The position numbers and the translations under genes were made by a program. Of a stretch of 64,000 nucleotides of DNA, positions 31,938 through 40,882 are shown piece by piece. The notes below the pieces were generated by a model. It saw only the letters and a program-made list of their open reading frames with translations, was not told the DNA's origin and ran no database searches. Source of the stretch: CAVVAE01 sp963746185 (lineage in GTDB: Bacteria > Actinomycetota > Actinomycetes > Propionibacteriales > Nocardioidaceae); the NCBI GenBank assembly GCA_963746185.1, contig CAVVAE010000001.1:682001-746000 (forward strand), given 5' to 3'. The first letter of the stretch is position 1; every line of letters begins with the position of its first letter.

Positions 31938-33298
31938 AGATGACGCTGCTTGGTTCTGGTGTCCGGACGCCGTTCGTGCTGCGAGGGCTCGCTTCAGCAC
32001 AGAACGATCTCGGGCTCGACGAAGTCGTGCTGCATGACACCGATCAAGAACGCCTGGAGCTGATGACCAAGCTCGGAGCTCACCTGTGCGAGGAGTGGGG
32101 TGCGAAGTTCACTCTCACGGCGGAGACCGACCCTCGCGCCGCGATCGCCGACGCACGGTTCGTCTTCTCGGCCATCCGTCCCGGCCAGGAGCACGCCCGC
32201 ACGATTGACGAGGAACTGCCTCTCACCCATGGTGTCCTCGGTCAGGAGACCACCGGTCCCGGTGGTTTCGCGATGGCGTTGCGAACGATCCCTGCGATGC
32301 TCGAGTACGCCCGGCTGATCGAGGAAGTCGCTCCCGATGCGTTGCTCGTGAACTTCACCAATCCTGTGGGGATCGTGATGCAGGCTTTGACCGACCACAC
32401 GTCGGTTCGAGCCGTGGGAATCTGCGACGGTCCTATCTCGATGCAAGGGAGCGTCGCTCAGTTTCTCGGAGTCCCCCGCGAACAAGTGCACGCCGACTAC
32501 TTCGGCCTGAACCACTGCGGATGGATCCATCGCGTTCTCGTCGGCGGCCGCGACCAGCTGCCCGGACTGCTCGAGCGGTTCGAGGAGCTGCAGGCAGCCC
32601 AGGAGCAGTGGCAGATCTTCGACGCCGACCTCGTGCGCTCCATCGGCATGCTCCCCATGGAGTATCTGTACTTCTACTACTACCGCGAGCAGGCCGTGGC
32701 GCGGATCCAGGCATCAGGAGGATCCCGCGGTCGCCAACTCGAAGACTTGAACGTCGCCCTCTGGCCGGCGATGCGCACCTGCATCGACAACAACGACACC
32801 GAGGGTGCGCGCGCTGCCTGGCAGCGGGCGATAGGTGAGCGCTATGCGACGTACTTCTCCCGGGAGCGCGGCGACACGATCGAGAGCGACACCAGCGAAG
32901 GCGCTGACGTGTTCGCCGGGGAAGGCTACGAAGGTGTCGCCACTGCCGTGATGGCCGCCGCTGTGCAAGGCTGGAAGGTGCCGCTGGTGCTCAACGTCGC
33001 CAATCGAGGAGCCATCGCGGGGATGCGTGACGATGACGTGGTCGAGGTGACCTGCCTGGTGGACGGAAACGGCGCACACCCGATCGCCCAGGGCCGTGTC
33101 CCGGAGCCGGCGCTCGAGCTGATCAGGCAGGTCAAACTCTACGAGCGGCTGACCGTCACGGCCGCGGTTACTGGTTCGTACGACGCAGCGCTCGGCGCGT
33201 TGCTCGCGCATCCGCTCGTCGCTTCCTATCCCGCCGCCAAGGGCATTCTCGACGGCTATGTCGATGCGCTGCCGGGACTGCTTCCGCCTCTGAAGTAG
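31934..33298 (+). CDS. GH4 family glycosidase (6-phospho-glucosidase type)
   Basis: 454 residues from the second ATG of the frame, which overlaps the kinase stop and has GGAAGGAGAC upstream. The NAD-binding start MKMTLLGSGVRTPFVLRGL, then RFVFSAIRPGQEHARTIDE, NFTNPVGIVMQALTDHTS, the metal-ligand segments VGICDGP (Cys) and GLNHCGW (His), are those of NAD+/Mn2+-dependent GH4 enzymes. Activity likely on a phospho-alpha- or phospho-beta-glycoside. Paired with a PfkB kinase, which may supply or use the phosphosugar. Cytoplasmic. Confidence 0.9.
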   Translation: MKMTLLGSGVRTPFVLRGLASAQNDLGLDEVVLHDTDQERLELMTKLGAHLCEEWGAKFTLTAETDPRAAIADARFVFSAIRPGQEHARTIDEELPLTHGVLGQETTGPGGFAMALRTIPAMLEYARLIEEVAPDALLVNFTNPVGIVMQALTDHTSVRAVGICDGPISMQGSVAQFLGVPREQVHADYFGLNHCGWIHRVLVGGRDQLPGLLERFEELQAAQEQWQIFDADLVRSIGMLPMEYLYFYYYREQAVARIQASGGSRGRQLEDLNVALWPAMRTCIDNNDTEGARAAWQRAIGERYATYFSRERGDTIESDTSEGADVFAGEGYEGVATAVMAAAVQGWKVPLVLNVANRGAIAGMRDDDVVEVTCLVDGNGAHPIAQGRVPEPALELIRQVKLYERLTVTAAVTGSYDAALGALLAHPLVASYPAAKGILDGYVDALPGLLPPLK

Positions 33299-33458
33299 TT
33301 GTTGCGATGTCCGATTTACGCGGGTAGGTCAGGGGGCTGCGGTCGCGCATCTATCGCAACAGAAGTACGTTTGTTATTGAGCCAAGAATGACACGTCATC
33401 AACCTTCGATGCCTCGTCCTGTCTTGGGCGAGACATCGCCGATGCGATGGAGAAACTC

Positions 33459-35978
33459 GTGAACGCACCCTCACGATGGATGGTCGGCTGCGGCCGGCTC
33501 AGGATCACTACTGCTGTTCTTGCTGGGGCGCTGGCCGTTTCGGCCCCCTCGATTGCCGGAGAGCTGACAGCGCATGCCGGTCAAGCCAAGGGCGACCGGA
33601 CACCAGCCAACACTGCAACGACCAAGGCCGATTCTGACGGGATCAGTTTGGCTGAGACGCCGAACTCCGTGAAGCTCACTGCTGCAAAGACGAAGGGCTC
33701 GCCGGGGTACGAGGTGGTGATCTCGCGTTCGCCGTTCCAGATCACCACGAAGAGCCATCACCGGGTGGTGCTGCAAACGACAGCGACAGATCCGGCGGCG
33801 TTCGACTTCAGAGTGCCCTCCGGCACGGTCAAGACGACCGAACTCAACGACATCACCTGGCACAACGGTGTACTGACCCTCGACGTCGCCACCGACGATC
33901 CCGGCTACACGCTGGAGGTGAGGCTCCACCCGAAGGCGGATCGCTACGACCTTTCCGGGACGGTTCAGGGAGCGCAGGAGCCCGAGAATGTTGCAGTGCA
34001 CTACGCAATGGACGCATCCGGCCACTGGTACGGCCATGGCGAGGCGGTCACCGACCAGGAGGGCCCGTACCGTGACCAGCCCTGGCCGCTCGACGACCAG
34101 TCGGACTCCGGCAGTGTGACCGATGAGGCATTCGGCCCGGCGTCGTACGACATGATTGAGCCGTTCTGGTTCACCCAGAAGGGTTCCGGCGTCTACGTCA
34201 ACACCGACAAGTTGATGACCGCCACCCTGGGCGGCAACCAGCAGGGTGTGGCTGGCTTCCTGGTGAACGACACGGCACTCGACCAGACGGTCTTTGTCGA
34301 GCGCACGGCCCGCGACGTCTATCAGGACTACATCGGCATCACCGGCACCCCGACCAAGAGCGACGCGCCCGACTACCAGTACCGCACCACCGTGTGGAAC
34401 TCGTGGGCGCAGTTCTACACCGACGTCACGCAGGCCAAGTTCCTCGAGTGGGCACGTGGCATCCACGAGGCCGGCATCCCGGGTCACACGTTCAACCTCG
34501 ATGACGGATGGATGAGCCACTACGGCGACTTCACGTTCAACGACAAGTTCCCGGACCCGAAGGCGATGGCTAACTCCATTCATGACATGGGCTACCGCTT
34601 CGGCCTCTGGGTCACGTTGTGGATCAACCTGGATGCCGACAACTTCCGGGTGGCCAAGGACAACGGCTACCTGCTCAAGTCCAAGACCGACCCGACACAG
34701 CCGTGCACCGTGACCTGGTGGAACGGCACCGCTGGCATCGTCGATCTCGCCAACCCGGAGGCTCGTGAGTGGTACGTCGACCAGCTCCATGGTCTGCAGG
34801 AGCAGTACGGGGCAGATGGTTTCAAGTTCGATACTCGATTCTTCGACGAGAAGTGCGCGCCGTACGAAGCAGGCATGAGCATGTCGGACTACCAGCGGCT
34901 CGGCGCCGACATGGCCGACGAGTTCGACCTTCAGGGCATGGGGATTCGCTCTCACTGGACGGGTGCACAGCAGCATGGCTTCGTGATCCGCCAGATCGAC
35001 AAGAGCACGGACTGGGAGTCTCTCAACGCGGCAGTCAGCCAGAACCTGGCCTTGTCGACGGTGGGCTACCCGTTCGTCACGACCGACATGATCGGCGGCT
35101 CGCTCGGCAGCGCCCCACCAACGAAGCAGGTGCTGATCCGGTGGGCGCAGGCCGCGGCGGCGATGCCGCTGATGTACTCATCGACGTCGCCCCTGGGTGT
35201 CAGCAACTCCGGCGGCAGCCAGACCTACGACCCTGAGACGGTTCGGCTCTATCGGGACGCGGTGAAGCTGCACAACCAGCTGGCGCCGTACATCCTCGAA
35301 CAGGTTCACCGTGCCACGGCGACCGGCGAACCGATCATGAAGCCGTTGTTCTTCAACTACGCCAACGACCGAGCGACGTATCCGATCGACGACGAGTGGT
35401 TGCTCGGCGACTCACTCCTCGTTGCGCCGATGCTGAGTAACGCGACGAGTCGTGACATCCACCTGCCGCCGGGCAGGTGGTACGACGTAGCCCGTCATCG
35501 GGTGATCAAGGGATCGACCAACCTGCACGGCTACAAAGCCGACCTGGCCACCACTCCCCTGTTCATCCGGATGGGCAGCCATGACACCGGCCAGCTGCAG
35601 AGGGCACTGGCACACAAGCCACACGGGCTCACCGCAGCCGTCGACGACATCCAGGGCACTCCGCGTTGCACCATCGTGGGCACATCGGGCCCCGACCGCC
35701 TCACGGGTACCTCCCGTAGGGACGTCATTTGCGCTTTGGCCGGCGCCGACCTCATCAAAGGACGTGGCGGCAACGATCTGATTTCCGGCGCCTCCGGCGC
35801 CGACAAAGCCATTGGCGGCGCGGGCGGCGACAGGATCCTCGGCGGCTCGGCCGCCGACTACCTGCTTGGTGGAAGAGGCCGCGACACCTTGGTCGGCGGC
35901 TCGAGCCAAGACAGGTGCAACGGCGGCAGCCAAGTTGACCGCGCCAGCTCGTGCGAGGTCAGGTCGCGCATCCCGTAA
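33459..35978 (+). CDS. Secreted GH31 alpha-glycosidase with RTX-like calcium-binding tail
   Basis: 839 residues from a GTG with GGAGA 5 bp upstream (the ATG at 33447 has no ribosome site). Signal peptide over residues ~1-35. GH31 core: GHTFNLDDGWMSHYGDFTFN and the nucleophile in DGFKFDTRF (Asp458), then YPFVTTDMIGGSLGSAPP. After ~residue 740 come glycine/aspartate-rich repeats (GRGGNDLISGASGADKAIGG, GGDRILGGSAAD, GGRGRDTLVGG), the GGxGxDxxx pattern of RTX/hemolysin-type calcium-binding repeats. Likely a secreted enzyme on alpha-linked oligosaccharides. An ATGACACGTCAT inverted repeat (33388-33399) lies in its 160-bp leader. Confidence 0.9.
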   Translation: MNAPSRWMVGCGRLRITTAVLAGALAVSAPSIAGELTAHAGQAKGDRTPANTATTKADSDGISLAETPNSVKLTAAKTKGSPGYEVVISRSPFQITTKSHHRVVLQTTATDPAAFDFRVPSGTVKTTELNDITWHNGVLTLDVATDDPGYTLEVRLHPKADRYDLSGTVQGAQEPENVAVHYAMDASGHWYGHGEAVTDQEGPYRDQPWPLDDQSDSGSVTDEAFGPASYDMIEPFWFTQKGSGVYVNTDKLMTATLGGNQQGVAGFLVNDTALDQTVFVERTARDVYQDYIGITGTPTKSDAPDYQYRTTVWNSWAQFYTDVTQAKFLEWARGIHEAGIPGHTFNLDDGWMSHYGDFTFNDKFPDPKAMANSIHDMGYRFGLWVTLWINLDADNFRVAKDNGYLLKSKTDPTQPCTVTWWNGTAGIVDLANPEAREWYVDQLHGLQEQYGADGFKFDTRFFDEKCAPYEAGMSMSDYQRLGADMADEFDLQGMGIRSHWTGAQQHGFVIRQIDKSTDWESLNAAVSQNLALSTVGYPFVTTDMIGGSLGSAPPTKQVLIRWAQAAAAMPLMYSSTSPLGVSNSGGSQTYDPETVRLYRDAVKLHNQLAPYILEQVHRATATGEPIMKPLFFNYANDRATYPIDDEWLLGDSLLVAPMLSNATSRDIHLPPGRWYDVARHRVIKGSTNLHGYKADLATTPLFIRMGSHDTGQLQRALAHKPHGLTAAVDDIQGTPRCTIVGTSGPDRLTGTSRRDVICALAGADLIKGRGGNDLISGASGADKAIGGAGGDRILGGSAADYLLGGRGRDTLVGGSSQDRCNGGSQVDRASSCEVRSRIP

Positions 35979-36005
35979 GGAGAACGAGGAGCTACGTCAA
36001 CAGCG

Positions 36006-36839
36006 CTACCGGAACCACCGGCCGTAGATCTCGTCGTACTCGCCGTTCGACTTGAGCTCTGCCAACACGTTGTTGATGAACCGAAGCAGGTCGACGCTGC
36101 CGTTCTTCTTGACCGTCATCCCGTACTGCTCGCCCGTGTCGAACTCGGCAGCGACCTTGAGGTCGGGGTTACGGGAGACGACGTCACCCACCACGGTGTT
36201 GTCGTAGATGCCCGCATCCACCTCGCCCTCCTCTAGTGCGGCGTCGACGTCGGAGGCGTTTTTGAAGGGGACGATCTCGGCATCGCTCGGCGCGTTGTCG
36301 GTGACATAAAGCTCACTCGTGGTCCCGCCCTGGACTCCAATCTTTCCGCCGCTGAGATCAGCGAGTGAGGTCACACTAGAGTCCCGCTCGACGACCATCG
36401 CCTGCGCGGCATCGAAGTACGGGCTCGAGAAGTCCAACACTCGTGCTCGCTCACCCGTGATGGTCAGGCCGGCGACCGCGACATCGCACTTGCCCTCGTT
36501 GAGCAGCTGCCCAGACTGGATGTCGTCGAAGTCGGCGTTGACGATCACCGGTTTGAGCTTCAGCGCCTTCGCGACCTCGTTGGCCAGGTCGATGTCGAAG
36601 CCCGCTGGTTTGCCGCCCTTTTTGAACTCGAACGGCTCGAACGGGATGCTCGTGCAGACCGTCAGCGTCCCGGGCTTGACCACCTTCGGGTCGAGCGCTG
36701 CGGTCGGCGCACTGTCGCTCTCCGAGCCGCAGCCAGCCAACCCCACAGAGAGGACCAGCAGGGCGCAGGCTGCCCAGACGGCGCGACGGGTCACGGCGAA
36801 GGAGCCTGATAGGTAGCGCGTTTTTCCGATGTGGGTCAT
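36006..36839 (-). CDS. Amino-acid-type ABC substrate-binding lipoprotein (SBP_bac_3)
   Basis: 277 residues with a lipobox LAGC (Cys37) after a hydrophobic segment. The family 3 body starts LTVCTSIPFEPFEFKKGGKPAGFDIDLANEVAKAL, the hallmark of polar amino-acid binding proteins, and ends with IYGRWFR. It starts 1 bp after the conservon GTPase stop, so it is probably part of the same transcript. No permease or ATPase gene is adjacent. It might be a ligand-sensing partner of the conservon kinase instead of a transporter component; that is inference from position only. Confidence 0.9.
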   Translation of the reverse strand: MTHIGKTRYLSGSFAVTRRAVWAACALLVLSVGLAGCGSESDSAPTAALDPKVVKPGTLTVCTSIPFEPFEFKKGGKPAGFDIDLANEVAKALKLKPVIVNADFDDIQSGQLLNEGKCDVAVAGLTITGERARVLDFSSPYFDAAQAMVVERDSSVTSLADLSGGKIGVQGGTTSELYVTDNAPSDAEIVPFKNASDVDAALEEGEVDAGIYDNTVVGDVVSRNPDLKVAAEFDTGEQYGMTVKKNGSVDLLRFINNVLAELKSNGEYDEIYGRWFR

Positions 36840-36840
36840 G

Positions 36841-37437
36841 TCAGTTTGCCGTCGCGGAGAATGACTCGGTGAGTTGCTGCAGGGCGTACTCGGTGACCCG
36901 GATCAGGGCTTGCTTGGCTGATTCCCTGTCGCGGGCGTCGACGGTGATGATCGGGACCCTGGGAGGAAGCGCCAGGGCGTCGGCGACCTCCTCCAAGGTG
37001 TAATTCTGCACGCCATCGAACAGGTTGATGGCCACGATGAACGGCAGCCCCTTGGACTCGAAATAGTCCAGCGGCGAGAACGAATCCTCGAGTCTGGCGG
37101 TGTCGACCAAGACGATGGCGCCGATGGCACCGAGACACAAGTCGTCCCACATGAACCAGAACCGGCGCTGGCCAGGCGTACCGAACAGGTAGAGCACCAG
37201 ATCGTCCGCCAGGGTCAGTCGACCGAAATCCATGGCCACTGTGGTCGTGGACTTGTCCGGCACAGCCTTCAGATCATCCACGCCCTCGGACGCATCGGTC
37301 ATCAAGGCCTCGGTGCGCAGCGGCACGATCTCAGACACCGCCCCCACGAATGTCGTCTTGCCAACCCCGAAGCCGCCGGCGATGACGATCTTCGTGGACG
37401 CAGCCTTGCGGGCAGCGCTAGTAGGTGCGTAGTCCAC
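36841..37437 (-). CDS. cvnD: Conservon GTPase (CvnD)
   Basis: 198 residues with the P-loop GGFGVGKTT at residues 21-29 and further G-motifs (LVLYLFGTPGQRRFWFMWDDL with switch-II Gly; INLFDG). Small Ras/MglA-like GTPase forming the fourth member of the cvnABCD signalling unit, which in Streptomyces resembles an animal-type G-protein module. It overlaps cvnC by 20 bp and is followed by a binding lipoprotein gene. Confidence 0.93.
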   Translation of the reverse strand: MDYAPTSAARKAASTKIVIAGGFGVGKTTFVGAVSEIVPLRTEALMTDASEGVDDLKAVPDKSTTTVAMDFGRLTLADDLVLYLFGTPGQRRFWFMWDDLCLGAIGAIVLVDTARLEDSFSPLDYFESKGLPFIVAINLFDGVQNYTLEEVADALALPPRVPIITVDARDRESAKQALIRVTEYALQQLTESFSATAN

Positions 37438-37792
37438 GGAGCGTCCTTTCCATGAGCTCGATCCGTTCGGCCTTCGACGAGCTGTCGGTGATAGTGGCTT
37501 GCACCTGGACGAGGCCCTGTTCCATCAGGTCGCTGAGAAGGACGCGGACGACTCCGATCGGCATACCCACCATGGCCGAAATCTCAGCCACGGAACGGGA
37601 GTCGCACGCTTCAAGAACCTGAAGCGCGCCCGTGCTCAGGTCGCTGCTCCCGCCGAGACGCTGCTGCCTGCGCAACGTCGCCTCCAACGGAAGATGGACC
37701 GTCGCCTCGGTGCGACCGGCCGTAATCGTGTACGGGCGAACGAAGCGAGCCCCGGGCGCGCGATGCCGTCCGGTGGGGTCGTCAACGTTCAC
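37418..37792 (-). CDS. cvnC: Conservon DUF742 protein (CvnC)
   Basis: 124 residues from a GTG. DUF742 signature: RFVRPYTITAGRTEATVHLPLEATLRR, then a winged-helix-like segment ACDSRSVAEISAMVGMPIGVVRVLLSDLMEQGLV. Partner of the roadblock and GTPase components. It lies 12 bp after cvnB and overlaps cvnD. Confidence 0.92.
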   Translation of the reverse strand: MNVDDPTGRHRAPGARFVRPYTITAGRTEATVHLPLEATLRRQQRLGGSSDLSTGALQVLEACDSRSVAEISAMVGMPIGVVRVLLSDLMEQGLVQVQATITDSSSKAERIELMERTLRGLRTY

Positions 37793-37804
37793 GAGTGCTC
37801 ACTG

Positions 37805-38239
37805 TCAGGCCCCGGCGTGGCGCGCGGCCCGGGCCCCAGCTTGGACGGTCCGTCCCACCCGCTCGACCATCAGCGCCATCTCATAGCCGACCTGGCCGAT
37901 GTCGGCCGACCCATGGGTGAGTACGGCGAGGTAGGAGCCGTCGCCGACGCTCATCAGCATCAGGTAGCCCTGCTCCATCTCGACGACCGTTTGCAGGACT
38001 GCGCCGCCTTCGAAGAGCCGTGCCGCGCCGACGGCAAGGCTGGCAAGCCCGGACGACACGGCTGCCAGCTGCTCGCCGCGTTCACCGGGGATGCTGGAGC
38101 TTGCGGCCATCAGGAGACCATCGGCCGACACCAAGATGGCGTGCGCGGCATCTGGCACCCCGTCGACGAAGCGAGTGACCAGCCAGTCAAGGTCGCGGCT
38201 ATCCGTCGGCTGTGCGGGGACGCCGTTGTGATCCGTCAT
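37805..38239 (-). CDS. cvnB: Conservon roadblock/LC7 protein (CvnB)
   Basis: 144 residues of roadblock/LC7 fold: LDWLVTRFVDGVPDAAHAILVSADGLLMAASSSIPGERGEQLAAVSSGLASLAVGAA is the family's long first half. Roadblock proteins act as GAP- or adaptor-like partners of the MglA-type GTPase. Starts within the stop of cvnA (ATGA overlap, 38236-38239). Confidence 0.93.
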   Translation of the reverse strand: MTDHNGVPAQPTDSRDLDWLVTRFVDGVPDAAHAILVSADGLLMAASSSIPGERGEQLAAVSSGLASLAVGAARLFEGGAVLQTVVEMEQGYLMLMSVGDGSYLAVLTHGSADIGQVGYEMALMVERVGRTVQAGARAARHAGA

Positions 38240-40623
38240 GCGGGGCTTTCCTCCGATGGCAGTTGATCAGGAGCGTTGCCAGCGTTGGCGCGACCCCGGG
38301 AAACGCCCGCCACGTGCGCGGAGAGTCGCGCCCGGATGGCTTCGGGGTCGCGCGCACCGGCGGTCGGGGGCTTGGCGACGCCGCCGGGCACCACGCGAGC
38401 ACCGGGTCGACGCGTCGGCAGTCCAGCTGCGTTGACGGGAGCCTCGGTCAGCGAGGCAGCGACTCGATCCGCCTCTGCCCAGCCCTCCTCCACCTCGGAG
38501 GTCCGCCAGTCCTCACCGGTTGCGTCGGCGTTCAGCCAGGCGGACTGCAGGGCCTTGAAGATCGGGGTGTCGTCCTCACCCTGGGAGTCGTCGGGTTGCA
38601 GAACCGCGGCCTCTCCGACGGCCTGCTGGTCGAGCGCCGCCGCGGCCGCGGGTGGTGCCTGAACGGGGCGCTGACGCTGGGGCAAGCCGGTGATGGTGTC
38701 CAGTCGGTGCTCCGCACTCGACGGTCCCGATTTCGCCGCGGCCGTGCGCTCTGGAGAGTGAGCGGCTGGCGCCACCACGTGCGCTGGAGCCGTGGCGTGA
38801 TCAGCGGCCGCGTCCAAGATGCTGGTGGGGAGCAGGACCGCGGCTGTCGTCCCGTTGTGGTCGTTGCGCTGGAGCGAGACCTTGATGCCGTGCCGCTGGG
38901 CGAGTCGGCTCACCACGAACAAACCCATCCGGCGTGCTGTGTCAGGGGTGACGTCACCACCACTGCGCAGGATCTCGTTGAGGTCCGCGAGCGCCTCAGT
39001 GGGGATGCCGAGGCCCGCGTCATCGATCTCGACGGCCACTCCGTTGACCGTGGTGGTGGCGCTGACGAAAACTGTCGTCGTCGGGGCGGAGTACTCCAGG
39101 GCGTTGTCGACGAGTTCGGTGAGGAGATGGACGACATCGGCTCCGGCGTCGTCACTGATGCGCGCAGTGCTGGCCGGGCCGACTCGGACCCGCTGGTAGT
39201 CCTGCACACCAGCGGTTGCCGCCTCCAACGAGGAGGCAACCGTGAGCTCGTCTGCGCTGGTGTGTGTCGGCACGTCGGCGAGGACGAGCAGGCTGTCGGC
39301 GGTACGCCGCATGCGGGCAGCCAGATGGTCAAGCCGGAACAGACTCTTGAGTCTCCGCGGATCTTCCTCGTCCTTCTCGAGCGTCTCGATGAGACCCAGC
39401 TGCTGGTTGATCAGCGACGTGTTGCGCCGCGACAGGGTGATGAACATGTCGCTGACCTGCGACCTCAGCTTGGCTTCCCCGGACGCCAGGCTGACCGCTT
39501 GCCGGTGCAATTCGTCGACGGCACGAGCGACCTGGCCCACTTCCTCGTGGGTGGTGACGTCGATGGGGGTGATCGGGCCAGGGTCGTCGCCCGCGCGGAT
39601 TCGAGCCACCGCCTCGGGAAGCTGCTCGTGTGCGACCGTTCGGGCGCCCTCACGCACCTTGCGGATCGGGTTGAGCAGCAGCCGGGACACGAGGAACGCC
39701 AGCAGGATGGTGGCGAGCAGGGCGCCCAGCAAGATTCCACCGCTGACCAACGCACTCCTGCGTGCATCGCTGGCGGAATCGGCGAGCTGCTGGTCGATGC
39801 CGTCCATCAGGTTCTCGATCAGGGCGTCGTACTGGGTGTAGGCAGCGTCTCCGCCGAGATCGTCCCCGCCGGTCCGGATCGTCCGAGACCGTTGAGCGTT
39901 TTCAGTCCGGAGTGCTGCGATGGTTGCGGCCTCGGAGTCTCCAAGACCACTCGCCAGGCGGTCGATGGCGGCGCCCTCGACGCCGAGTTCGGCAAAGAGC
40001 TCCAGTGACCCTGTTGGACCCGTGCGCTCGGTGGCGGCCAACGCCTGCTGCATGGCGAGCGAGTTACGACCGGCGAGCGTCTGGGCCAACAGCTCAAGGC
40101 GCGGCTCAGGGTCTATCTGGGCGTTCACGATGCTCGTGACCAGCTGGGTCACGCCGGACTGGAGCTGCCTCAGCTGCGCGATCCAGGTGCCTGGGCTAAG
40201 GGTGTCCGTGCCGGCCTCGCGAATCGCCCGGCTCAAGTCAAGCAACGCGTCGACCTGGTAGCGCTGTTCCGTGGTCAGCTCCGCCGTGTCCGCGGTAGCC
40301 GTCAGCTCGTTGGAGGCGTCCTGAACGTCCTGGATTGCGGCGTCGAGGTCAGCGGCGCTCGCATCTGACGTGTCCTGCGCGGCGACCATCGCTCGCTCGG
40401 CCGCGGTCAAGTAGGCGACGGTCGGTCGGAGGACCTCTACCTGCTTGGCGCTCGATGACGAGTTTGCCGCCCCGTCGAGGTCGCTCCGCACTTGCAGTCC
40501 ACCCAGCGCCGCCGCCAACAGCAGCGGAATCGCGATCGCGAGTGCGACCTTGAAGCGAAGGGGCCACCCGGAGATGGCGAGGGATCGCTTTCGTCCATCG
40601 CGTGCGGAGCGCTTCTTGCTCAT
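38236..40623 (-). CDS. cvnA: Conservon sensor histidine kinase-like protein (CvnA)
   Basis: 795 residues from MSKKRSARD (an earlier start lacks support). A membrane helix (~21-42) and an extracytoplasmic nitrate/nitrite-sensor-like helical domain (~45-320) are followed by a second helix (~315-337) and a HAMP segment (NPIRKVREGARTVAHEQLPEAV). A dimerisation helix comes next, then an HATPase domain (TELVDNALEYSAPTTTVFVSA, N-box; VEIDDAGLGIPTEALADLN, G1). The C-terminal ~200 residues are disordered and Pro/Ala-rich. No response-regulator gene follows. This is the membrane component of the conservon. Confidence 0.93.
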   Translation of the reverse strand: MSKKRSARDGRKRSLAISGWPLRFKVALAIAIPLLLAAALGGLQVRSDLDGAANSSSSAKQVEVLRPTVAYLTAAERAMVAAQDTSDASAADLDAAIQDVQDASNELTATADTAELTTEQRYQVDALLDLSRAIREAGTDTLSPGTWIAQLRQLQSGVTQLVTSIVNAQIDPEPRLELLAQTLAGRNSLAMQQALAATERTGPTGSLELFAELGVEGAAIDRLASGLGDSEAATIAALRTENAQRSRTIRTGGDDLGGDAAYTQYDALIENLMDGIDQQLADSASDARRSALVSGGILLGALLATILLAFLVSRLLLNPIRKVREGARTVAHEQLPEAVARIRAGDDPGPITPIDVTTHEEVGQVARAVDELHRQAVSLASGEAKLRSQVSDMFITLSRRNTSLINQQLGLIETLEKDEEDPRRLKSLFRLDHLAARMRRTADSLLVLADVPTHTSADELTVASSLEAATAGVQDYQRVRVGPASTARISDDAGADVVHLLTELVDNALEYSAPTTTVFVSATTTVNGVAVEIDDAGLGIPTEALADLNEILRSGGDVTPDTARRMGLFVVSRLAQRHGIKVSLQRNDHNGTTAAVLLPTSILDAAADHATAPAHVVAPAAHSPERTAAAKSGPSSAEHRLDTITGLPQRQRPVQAPPAAAAALDQQAVGEAAVLQPDDSQGEDDTPIFKALQSAWLNADATGEDWRTSEVEEGWAEADRVAASLTEAPVNAAGLPTRRPGARVVPGGVAKPPTAGARDPEAIRARLSAHVAGVSRGRANAGNAPDQLPSEESPA

Positions 40624-40882
40624 CGATCCCCCGGGGCTGGAGTGGGATGTCGGGTGGCGACAAGCCCCGTGTGGAGCACGCGCCCAAGACATGTGACTCG
40701 GGGTTGATGCGTGACCCTCATTGTCGCCAGCGGAGTCAAAGAATACACATAGCTTGGAGAGAAGGCGACGGCCGTTATGCGCCGTCGGTGGGGCATTTCA
40801 GAACGTTGTCGACATCGCCACCGCCGATTACCTGGTGGCCCATGATGTAAACATCTGAGAGCAACTTCCCCGTTACGAACAG

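Noticed and set aside
33471..34976. Minus-strand open frame (501 residues) opposite the GH31 gene
   Set aside because: Arg/Val/Asp-rich shadow; the plus strand has catalytic GH31 motifs and a signal peptide.
38212..40008. Plus-strand open frame (598 residues) opposite cvnA
   Set aside because: No homology-like motifs; the minus strand encodes the HATPase and HAMP motifs of the conservon kinase.
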